DNA of 11,380 nt from JAEHDI01 sp035455185 (lineage in GTDB: Bacteria; Acidobacteriota; Terriglobia; Bryobacterales; Bryobacteraceae): contig DATIFQ010000279.1 of assembly GCA_035455185.1 (NCBI GenBank), positions 1 to 11,380 of the forward strand. Direction: 5' to 3'. A program made the position numbers and the translations under genes. Each line of letters opens with the position of its first letter. Positions within the stretch are counted from its first letter, which is position 1. A model generated the notes under the pieces. That model did not search any database, was not told the DNA's origin, and saw nothing but the letters and a program-made list of their open reading frames with translations. This document shows, one piece after another, positions 5,935 to 11,380 of the stretch.

Positions 5935-6854
5935 GCGGCCCTCGATATTGCTACCCGGGCGAGGGTCGAGATAAGAAGCCTGATTCGCTCTGTCTTGGTA
6001 ACATGCGGGCGCCGGGAGAATATGTCGTAGTCCTGGCTTTCGATCTTGTCCAGAATGAGAAGGCCCCCTCGGCTGAACAGATCCAGATCGACGGCAAGCC
6101 TGCCGCCGACCATCCGCGCAAGCGGCAGACCCTGGTGAAACAATCTCCGAGCCACATCGGCCGCTTCGCGCAAAGCGGCTCGAAATCCGGGCGTCGCCCG
6201 CCGACCGAGAACGTCGGCGAGCGAACTGCCGTGCCGGTCGAGGGCTTCTACAGGCAGGTACACGCGGTCCTTTTCAAGGTCGACGGAGATGTCCTGCCAG
6301 TGGTTGGCTAGCTGAAGCGCCGTACAGGTGGCGTCCGAGAGCCGCCGACGCTCTTCATCCTTGTATCCGCAGAGATACAGAACGAGCCGGCCGACCGGGT
6401 TGGCGGAGAGCCGGCAATAGTCAAACAATTCCGTGTAGGTTTGGTAGCGAGTCACGGCCTGGTCCTGGACGAATGCCCGGATCAGATCGCGAAAGGGTTC
6501 GGCCGGGAGACTGTGGCGTTCGACCGTTTCGCGCAACGCTACGTAAACCGGATGCGAAGCACACCCGGCGTACATCGCCTCAAGTTGCTCCCTCCACCAT
6601 TCGAGCAGCCGGAGGCTTTCTTTCGGATCGCCGATCTCGTCACCGAGGTCGTCCGCCCACCGACAGAAGGCGTAAACGTTATAGAAGTCCTGGTGCAGGC
6701 GCTTCGGCAGCATAAACGAGACAACATGGAAGTTTTCGTAGTGATGAGTCGCAAGCCAGCGGGTGTAGTCCGCCGCCTCCGAGGAGTTAGACGTACGGGC
6801 CAGCGCTTCCGTTGACCGGACAAAATCCCTCGGGAGAAGGAACGCGCTGGACAA
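5931..6854 (-). CDS. hpnC: HpnC, hydroxysqualene synthase
   Basis: This protein is HpnC, which converts presqualene diphosphate to hydroxysqualene. It is a second squalene/phytoene synthase-fold enzyme. It shows HYENFHVVSFMLPKRL (near residues 38-53), the first acidic motif ADDLGDE (67-73) and the second motif QLANHWQDISVD (181-192), followed by RVYLP. The NHWQD form and HYENF distinguish HpnC from HpnD. The longest frame starts at TTG (complement of 6852-6854), only 3 bases after the stop of the upstream dehydrogenase gene and without a Shine-Dalgarno sequence. Reinitiation after the upstream gene is the likely mechanism. No ATG or GTG occurs before the conserved region, so TTG is preferred, but the exact start is uncertain. 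The product is 307 residues, slightly long for the family because of its N-terminus. Confidence 0.91.
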   Translation of the reverse strand: MSSAFLLPRDFVRSTEALARTSNSSEAADYTRWLATHHYENFHVVSFMLPKRLHQDFYNVYAFCRWADDLGDEIGDPKESLRLLEWWREQLEAMYAGCASHPVYVALRETVERHSLPAEPFRDLIRAFVQDQAVTRYQTYTELFDYCRLSANPVGRLVLYLCGYKDEERRRLSDATCTALQLANHWQDISVDLEKDRVYLPVEALDRHGSSLADVLGRRATPGFRAALREAADVARRLFHQGLPLARMVGGRLAVDLDLFSRGGLLILDKIESQDYDIFSRRPHVTKTERIRLLISTLARVAISRAA

Positions 6855-6857
6855 GGC

Positions 6858-7898
6858 TTAGGGAATAATGGCGGTCTTCAGGTGGCCGTTGTGGCTCATG
6901 AGGTAGCGCATCACTTCGAGGAGGTTCGCGAGGGGTTCTTCTCCCTTGACGAAGTCCATCGCGCTCACATGGCCGTCACCGATCACCTCGAGGGCCATCC
7001 GGATATGCTGCGGCGTGTGATGGAAGCTCGCCTTACAGGTGATCTCGGAGTAGTGGAGAAGCGAGGTGTCCAGACATACGCGGCTCTGGTTGGGGCAGCC
7101 ACCGAAGAAATTTACCGTTCCGCCACGCCGGACGAGTTGTACCGCTTGCTCCCACGCGGAGGGGGATCCAACGGCCTCGATGGCAATATCGGCGCCGCGG
7201 CCGCCGGTGAGGCTCTTCACCGCACTGACGGGATCGTCGTTGTCACCGGCAGTGACCACCTCCTCGGCGCCGAGCTTCGCGGCACGGTCAAGCTGGGTTT
7301 TTCGCCGGCCTACCGCTATCACCCGGGCGCCCCAGACCTTCGCCATACGGACGAACATCAGTCCGATCGGCCCGAGCCCGATGACAGCCACGGTGTCCTC
7401 CGCACGCACCCCTGTCTCCTCAAGACCGCGCAGCACGCACGACAGCGGCTCTACAAGGGCTGCATCCTGATAGGCGATGTGGTCTGGAATTACGTAAGTA
7501 TTACGTTCGACGATCCGAGCGGGTATCCGAATGTACTCGGCGTAAGCGCCATTGTTGAACAGTAGGTCCTCACAAAGATTCTCGAGTCCCCTTCGGCAGT
7601 AATAGCACTGGTAACATGGAGCGGAGTTCGCCGCGACCACACGCTGGCCCACCCTAAACTTCCTGACGCCTGAGCCAGCGGCGACAATATCACCAGCGAG
7701 TTCGTGCCCGAAAACGGCGGGCGGCACAATCATGCGGGCATGGTACCCGCGCAGGAAGACTTTCACGTCGGTCCCGCAGGTTAGAGCAGCTTTGACACGA
7801 ACGAGTAGATCACCTTCCGCAAGGTCTGGAACGGCTACCGGCTCTACGCGGAGCTCTTCCTTGCCGTACAGCACGGCAGCCATCATTTGTGTCTTCAC
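6858..7898 (-). CDS. Zinc-dependent medium-chain dehydrogenase (polyol dehydrogenase-like), hopanoid operon
   Basis: This 346-residue protein belongs to the zinc-containing medium-chain dehydrogenase/reductase family, whose members oxidise alcohols or polyols or catalyse the reverse reduction with NAD(P)(H). Catalytic zinc ligands are visible at C41 (TCGTD), H65-E66 (GHE) and E150 (VEP). The structural zinc lobe is C95-x2-C98-x2-C101-x7-C109. The Rossmann loop is GLGPIG (174-179). This layout resembles sorbitol or threonine dehydrogenases. The GTG start overlaps the previous gene's stop (GTGA); ATG codons at residues 5 and 6 are alternatives. It sits between hopanoid side-chain genes and squalene genes, three bases from hpnC. 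A role in reducing the ribose-derived side chain is an inference from context; the substrate cannot be read from sequence. Confidence 0.88.
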   Translation of the reverse strand: MKTQMMAAVLYGKEELRVEPVAVPDLAEGDLLVRVKAALTCGTDVKVFLRGYHARMIVPPAVFGHELAGDIVAAGSGVRKFRVGQRVVAANSAPCYQCYYCRRGLENLCEDLLFNNGAYAEYIRIPARIVERNTYVIPDHIAYQDAALVEPLSCVLRGLEETGVRAEDTVAVIGLGPIGLMFVRMAKVWGARVIAVGRRKTQLDRAAKLGAEEVVTAGDNDDPVSAVKSLTGGRGADIAIEAVGSPSAWEQAVQLVRRGGTVNFFGGCPNQSRVCLDTSLLHYSEITCKASFHHTPQHIRMALEVIGDGHVSAMDFVKGEEPLANLLEVMRYLMSHNGHLKTAIIP

Positions 7899-8995
7899 TC
7901 GGTCCGCCTTTGTGGTGAAACCATAATTTTCAACGATTGTTCGCCCGGATGCAAGGCCAGCCGGATGCCATAATTGATTTCGTCGAGCGGCAGGCAGTGG
8001 GAAATGAGGTCCTCGACGGGCAGTTCGCCGCTAAAAACGAGCCTGGCAGACTCCGCCTGGAGGTCGATCGAAGCGCTGTAAGAGCCCAGGACCGTACGCT
8101 CCCCGACACAAATGTCGGCTCCGGAGAATTCCACCCGCTCCTGGTGCGATGTCTGCGCGAAAAGCAGGATACGCGCGCCAGGGCGCGAGCTGCGCATCGC
8201 CTGCTCGGTGATGCCGGGCGCGGAAGCCGCCACGACCACGGCGTCGGCGCCACGTCCCCCGGTGAGTGCAGCCACCTCGCGCACGACGTCTGCGGCGCGG
8301 GGATCCCATACGGACTGGGAGCCGAAGCGCACCGACAGCTCGCGCCGGCGCAGAATCGTGTCGGTCGAAACGATCGCCGCGCCGGTCCGCCGAACGAGCA
8401 TGGTGAACATCAGGCCAATCGGACCCTGGCCGAGGATCGCTACCAGCTCGCCAGGCTGCGGATTAAGGGACTGGATAGCTTTCAGGCAGGTGTTTACCGG
8501 TTCCACGAACGCGGCGCGCTCAAAAGGAACGCCCTCCGGTATCCTTTCCACTCCCCTCCGTACGATCCAGTCCATTACGCGAACGTACTGCGAGAAGCCG
8601 CCGCCGGCGGGCTCGAACCCCGCAGTGACGCCGACTTTCTTGTACACAGGGCACTGCGCGTAGAGCTTTTTCCGGCAGTAGAAGCACTCCGTGCACGGGA
8701 TGTGATGGAAGACGATCACCCGGTCGCCGGGCGTGTACTCGCGCACACCCTCCCCCACCGCCGCCACCACGCCGGCGGTCTCGTGGCCGAAAATCCTCGG
8801 AGGAGCCAACAGGTCGTATTCGATCTTCTTCAAATCGGTGTGGCAGACGCCGCACGCCTCGACCCGCACCAGCAGTTCGCCGGGGCCAATGACAGGAGTT
8901 GTTACGCGCTCCACCGAAACGGTGCCATTCCCTTTATAGACTGCCGCACGCATTGTCTCCGGCGGCGTCGTAAGATCAGAATCGACAGTCTGCAA
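7895..8995 (-). CDS. Zinc-dependent medium-chain dehydrogenase (alcohol dehydrogenase-like), hopanoid operon
   Basis: This is a second zinc-containing medium-chain dehydrogenase, up to 366 residues long. Ligands of the catalytic zinc are C51 (GVCHTD), H71-E72 (GHE) and E165 (VEP). The structural zinc site is C101-x2-C104-x2-C107-x7-C115. The nucleotide loop is GQGPIG (189-194). GVCHTD is typical of alcohol dehydrogenases. It differs throughout from its downstream neighbour, so the pair is an old divergence, not a recent duplication. The longest frame begins at TTG (complement of 8993-8995), with AGGAGA six bases upstream and a 20-base overlap with hpnG. An ATG at complement 8951-8953 would give a 352-residue protein starting MRAAVY, the usual family start, with GGAG only three bases before it. 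Either is plausible. Its substrate is unknown; operon position suggests hopanoid side-chain work. Confidence 0.87.
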   Translation of the reverse strand: MQTVDSDLTTPPETMRAAVYKGNGTVSVERVTTPVIGPGELLVRVEACGVCHTDLKKIEYDLLAPPRIFGHETAGVVAAVGEGVREYTPGDRVIVFHHIPCTECFYCRKKLYAQCPVYKKVGVTAGFEPAGGGFSQYVRVMDWIVRRGVERIPEGVPFERAAFVEPVNTCLKAIQSLNPQPGELVAILGQGPIGLMFTMLVRRTGAAIVSTDTILRRRELSVRFGSQSVWDPRAADVVREVAALTGGRGADAVVVAASAPGITEQAMRSSRPGARILLFAQTSHQERVEFSGADICVGERTVLGSYSASIDLQAESARLVFSGELPVEDLISHCLPLDEINYGIRLALHPGEQSLKIMVSPQRRTE

Positions 8996-9680
8996 GAAAG
9001 TCTCCTAGGGACCGCGCAACCAGCTTGCTGCGCCGGTGCAGCCGATAAAGCTCCGGAACTCGCCGAAAAGGCCGGGCGAGCGCAGCCCGGACGATCCGTG
9101 CCGTCCGCAGCCGGCCGCTGCTATCCCGAACACGATTGAAATCCGTATCGAACTCCTCCATCGCAGTATCGAGCACCGCCCGAACACAATAGAACGGCAA
9201 CGAGGCGCCGGCGGCTCTCGCCGCGAGCCCGGCGGACTCCATCTCCACCACGGAAGCACCACACGCGCGCAACGCCCGCTTTTCAGCAGCCGTCCGGACC
9301 ACACGATCCACTGAGAACAGGACGCCGATGGCCTTGGCCTGGGGGCTGCCGGGCACTTCAGTCCGGTAGGACCCGCCACCGCCGGCGTCCTCCACTCGCG
9401 ACGCGACGAATACGTCGCCTGCTTCGAGCGACGGATCGAGCGCACCGCATGACCCTGTGCTCACGACCCTGTCCAGCTTCCCGTTCCGGGCGGCAACATC
9501 GAAGGCTTCCGCCGCGCGTTCGGGACCCGTTCCGTTGGCAGCCAGTACCAGCCTGTATCCATTCAGTTCTGCCAGACGCACGAAATCCAGCGGCCAGCCG
9601 GGGTTCTCCATCTTTCCGCACCGCCGGACTAACCCGACCAACTCCCTGACCTCGGCAGCGACCACCAGGATCGTTTCCAC
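8976..9680 (-). CDS. hpnG: HpnG, hopanoid-associated phosphorylase (adenosylhopane nucleosidase)
   Basis: This 234-residue protein is of the nucleoside phosphorylase fold and is assigned to HpnG, which removes adenine from adenosylhopane to leave a (phospho)ribosyl-hopane. Supporting segments are VVSTGSCGALDPSLEAGDVFVA, the phosphorylase signature GASVVEMESAGLA, and LPFYCVRAVLDTA. The Met-Glu-Ser triad that contacts the ribose in this fold is present. An in-frame ATG at 9788 would extend the protein by 36 residues, but that stretch lies inside hpnA and is Arg-rich. The GTG at complement 9678-9680 is preferred: it is one base after the hpnA stop and places the first beta strand (ETILVVAAE) at the N-terminus as the family expects. 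There is no Shine-Dalgarno sequence, so translation is probably coupled to hpnA. Confidence 0.87.
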   Translation of the reverse strand: METILVVAAEVRELVGLVRRCGKMENPGWPLDFVRLAELNGYRLVLAANGTGPERAAEAFDVAARNGKLDRVVSTGSCGALDPSLEAGDVFVASRVEDAGGGGSYRTEVPGSPQAKAIGVLFSVDRVVRTAAEKRALRACGASVVEMESAGLAARAAGASLPFYCVRAVLDTAMEEFDTDFNRVRDSSGRLRTARIVRAALARPFRRVPELYRLHRRSKLVARSLGDFLADCRF

Positions 9681-9681
9681 G

Positions 9682-10656
9682 TCAGCAGTAGCCGTTCTGG
9701 CGGAACCATTCCACCGCCCGCCGCAACGCGCCATCGACCGCCTGCGGGGTGAATCCAAGTTCCCGCGCGGCTTTATCGTGCCGCACAAACATCTTTTTCC
9801 GCGCCATCCGCACTGCGTCGAACGGGATGCGCGGGTCCCCTCCCGTCAGCCGCGCAAGGCCCGTGCTGAGGACCCCGGCAGTCCATGCCACCCCATACGG
9901 AATCCTTGTGCTCGGCGCCTTCAACCCGCTCGCCACACCAAGCTTCCGTAAAATCTCCGAGAGAGTCAGGTTCTCACAGCCGAGGACGTACCGCTCCCCA
10001 ACCCTTCCCCGCTCGCAGGCCAGCCGGTGACCTTCAGCGGTGTCCCGCACATCCACAAGGTTCAGCCCGGTGTCGACGAACGCCGGCATCGCTCCGCGCA
10101 GAAAGTCCACGACGATCTTGCCGGTAGGCGTCGGCTTGAAGTCGTGGTCCCCGACCGGCGCCGTGGGATTGACGATCACCACCGGAAACCCCGACCGCGA
10201 GTATTCCAGCGCTACCTGCTCGGCCAGAAACTTCGTTCGCTTGTACGCCCCGACCATATCATGCAGGCCGACCGGTGTGTCCTCGTCGCCCAGACAGGTC
10301 GCCGGGATGCCGATGCAGCCCACCGTACTTGTATATACGAAACGTTCAACGCCGGCCCTTCGCGCTGCCTCAAGCATGTTCCGCGTGCCGTCCACGTTGG
10401 AACGATGCATCTCTTGTGGGTGCTTCGTCCAAAGGCGATAGTCCGCCGCCACGTGGAAGACCACGCCACATCCGCAGGCGGCGCGCTGCAATGACTCGGG
10501 ATCGCGAAGGTCGCCGGTGGCCGTTTCCGCTTCCAACTCCCGGAGCCGGCTTTCCGGTCTTACCAGCACACGAATGCGATGGCCGCGTTCAATAAGGTTC
10601 CGCGCCACGTGCCACCCAACGAAGCCGGTAGCACCCGTAATAAGGGTCGGTCTCAC
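9682..10656 (-). CDS. hpnA: HpnA, hopanoid-associated NAD-dependent sugar epimerase
   Basis: This 324-residue extended short-chain dehydrogenase is assigned to HpnA, the epimerase/reductase-like protein found in hopanoid clusters. The NAD-binding loop TGATGFVG is at residues 7-14, VFHVAADYRLW at 66-76, the catalytic serine/threonine strand YTSTVG at 108-113, and the YxxxK pair at Y138/K142. VFHVAADYRLW and the spacing to the active site are characteristic of HpnA. The precise biochemical role of HpnA is not settled in the literature I know. Start: the only usable codon after the in-frame TAA of hpnH is GTG (complement of 10654-10656), which gives the canonical short lead into the Rossmann strand. 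An AAGGA lies only one base before it, so coupling to hpnH is likely. hpnG starts one base after its stop. Confidence 0.93.
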   Translation of the reverse strand: MRPTLITGATGFVGWHVARNLIERGHRIRVLVRPESRLRELEAETATGDLRDPESLQRAACGCGVVFHVAADYRLWTKHPQEMHRSNVDGTRNMLEAARRAGVERFVYTSTVGCIGIPATCLGDEDTPVGLHDMVGAYKRTKFLAEQVALEYSRSGFPVVIVNPTAPVGDHDFKPTPTGKIVVDFLRGAMPAFVDTGLNLVDVRDTAEGHRLACERGRVGERYVLGCENLTLSEILRKLGVASGLKAPSTRIPYGVAWTAGVLSTGLARLTGGDPRIPFDAVRMARKKMFVRHDKAARELGFTPQAVDGALRRAVEWFRQNGYC

Positions 10657-10665
10657 GTCCTTTCG

Positions 10666-11160
10666 TTATCGCAAGGCCCAGCTCAGCAGACGCAGGCTGT
10701 CACTGGCCTTTCCGTTGATTCCCAATGCCGCCGACGGTTCGTAGCCGCAATGCATCATACAATGTTCGCAGCGGGGGTCGTTACCGTGGCCGTAGTCCTC
10801 CCACGGCGTTCTGACCATAAATTCTTCAAAAGTCTCGTAGTGCCCGTCCGTAATGAGGTAGCAGGGCCCTTTCCAGCCCGAAACATTGTAAGTGGGATTG
10901 CCCCATGCGGTACAGGGCAGGTCGCGCGTACCCTTCAGAAAGTCGACGTAGACGGGCGTGCTGTTCAAACGGAACCGCCGCGCCAGCCGGTCGATGTCCT
11001 TGAACTTCTCGTGCACATCCTCGCGGGTCATGAAGATCTCGCGGTCATTGACCGCCGAGTAGCCGTAGCCCGGCGCAAGCATGTGCCCGTCCACTCCGAA
11101 CGGCTCAAGGTACTCGAAGAGGGCCTCAATCTCCTTCATGTCGGTCTCTTTGTAGACGGT
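10666..11160 (-). pseudogene. hpnH: HpnH radical SAM adenosylhopane synthase, C-terminal fragment (5' part missing)
   Basis: The last 164 residues match the C-terminal half of HpnH, the radical SAM enzyme that couples a 5'-deoxyadenosyl group to diploptene to form adenosylhopane. Recognisable segments are TVYKETD, LEPFGVDGHMLAPGYGY, FRLNSTPVYVDFLKG, CTAWGNPTYNVSGWKGPCYL and CEHCMMHCGYEPSA. Intact HpnH is roughly twice this length, with an N-terminal CxxxCxxC cluster motif that is absent here. Similarity stops abruptly at the ACC codon 11158-11160; upstream, no minus frame resembles HpnH. An ATG at 11139 would give a 157-residue product, which could not be an active radical SAM enzyme. This is therefore a real truncation or an assembly break, not an alternative start. 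It ends 9 bases before hpnA. Confidence 0.85.
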
Positions 11161-11163
11161 CGC
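11158..11163. other. Head-to-head junction: hpnH fragment (-) against an unrelated gene end (+)
   Basis: Left of this point the minus strand reads HpnH (TVYKETD onward). Right of it the plus strand reads an unrelated C-terminal protein end. Both genes lack their 5' parts and point away from the junction. No inverted repeat, target-site duplication or insertion sequence end is visible here. This pattern fits an inversion or deletion breakpoint, or a chimeric assembly join. Confidence 0.6.
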
Positions 11164-11312
11164 CCTACACTCCCGACCGCGAAGGCTTCTTCGTGTTTCC
11201 GGCCGACGGCGGCAGCAACAACACCCGCGTCTACGTGATCACGACCGCCACCGCGGAAGTGAAGGCGGGGCCGACGGCGGAAGCTCTGGCTCAGCGCTTC
11301 GTGCGGGACTAG
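11163..11312 (+). CDS. C-terminal fragment of an unidentified protein
   Basis: The + frame from 11163 to the TAG at 11310-11312 gives 49 residues that read like a real protein end. A PYTPDREGFFVFPADGG segment is followed by SNNTRVYVITTATAEVKAG and a helical tail, AEALAQRFVRD. Codon third positions are overwhelmingly G or C, which supports coding on this strand. I do not recognise the family. Alternating hydrophobic residues in the RVYVIT stretch suggest a beta-strand-rich domain. No start codon with a ribosome-binding site is visible, and the frame meets the broken hpnH at its left edge, so the 5' part is missing. It may come from a different place in the genome or from a different organism. 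Confidence 0.5.
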   Translation, partial: PYTPDREGFFVFPADGGSNNTRVYVITTATAEVKAGPTAEALAQRFVRD

Positions 11313-11380
11313 CGGGGCCGCCACCGAGCGGGCCACCCGGGCGGCCGCTTGCCTCCCCGCCCGCCGCTCGATACTTTGTG
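11313..11380. other. Very GC-rich tail with an inverted repeat
   Basis: These 68 bases are visibly richer in G and C than the rest of the window. GGCCGCC (11316-11322) can pair with GGCGGCC (11340-11346), and a CCCGGG palindrome sits within the repeat region. No T run follows the stem in either direction, so it is not a clear intrinsic terminator for the gene ending at 11312. No coding potential could be supported. Confidence 0.3.

Noticed and set aside
5236..6030. 264-residue + strand frame opposite hpnD
   Set aside because: Antisense shadow of hpnD, which carries both aspartate-rich motifs; no ribosome-binding site or protein-like pattern.
7937..9139. 400-residue + strand open frame opposite the dehydrogenase and hpnG genes
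   Set aside because: It mirrors well-supported minus-strand genes with intact zinc and nucleotide motifs. Its translation resembles no recognisable protein; long antisense frames are expected at this GC content.
9681..9788. 36-residue N-terminal extension of hpnG
   Set aside because: It overlaps the end of hpnA and encodes an Arg-rich stretch unlike the family. The GTG one base after the hpnA stop gives the expected N-terminus.
11136..11336. Frameshift as the cause of the hpnH truncation
   Set aside because: None of the minus-strand frames beyond 11160 resembles the HpnH N-terminal half, and the plus strand shows coding bias, so a single indel cannot explain it.
1..11380. tRNA, rRNA, CRISPR arrays, insertion sequences, long repeats
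   Set aside because: None was recognised on reading both strands; almost all the sequence is accounted for by protein genes.

Overview
The window is about 11.4 kb of high-GC bacterial DNA. It carries housekeeping genes on the left and most of a hopanoid-lipid operon on the right. The combination of an Isc chaperone set with IscX, an rpmI-rplT-zapB-like-zapA string and an hpnH/A/G/C/D cluster fits an Acidobacteriota-type genome (Bryobacter/Solibacter relatives). This is an inference from gene content and protein style; no rRNA or other phylogenetic marker is present to confirm it.

Layout: (1) 1-2228, + strand: the 3' end of hscB, then hscA and iscX, the chaperone/accessory end of the ISC iron-sulfur cluster operon. 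(2) 2244-3245, - strand: a TerC/Alx-family membrane protein, convergent with iscX. (3) 3246-3515: a divergent intergenic region with an ECF-sigma-like promoter for the rightward gene and a weaker mirror-image candidate toward terC. (4) 3516-5057, + strand: an unrecognised 67-residue gene, then rpmI (L35), rplT (L20), a ZapB-like coiled-coil gene and zapA. (5) 10666-5074, - strand: a very compact operon in the order hpnH (fragment), hpnA, hpnG, two zinc-dependent medium-chain dehydrogenases, hpnC, hpnD. (6) 11160-11312, + strand: the C-terminal end of an unidentified protein, joined head-to-head to the broken hpnH, followed by a very GC-rich tail.

The right-hand operon contains both ends of hopanoid synthesis. 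HpnC and HpnD take farnesyl diphosphate toward squalene through presqualene diphosphate and hydroxysqualene. HpnH and HpnG build the ribose-derived side chain: HpnH adds an adenosyl group and HpnG removes the adenine. Two polyol-dehydrogenase-like enzymes lie between the side-chain genes and the squalene genes, in translationally coupled positions. They are attractive candidates for the poorly defined reduction of (phospho)ribosylhopane to bacteriohopanetetrol. This is the most interesting hypothesis in the window. hpnE and the squalene-hopene cyclase gene are not in the window.

The main warning concerns the right end. hpnH loses its radical-SAM half at about position 11160, and another gene's C-terminus runs away from the same point on the other strand. 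That is either a genomic rearrangement or an assembly chimera. No tRNA, rRNA, CRISPR array or insertion sequence was seen.
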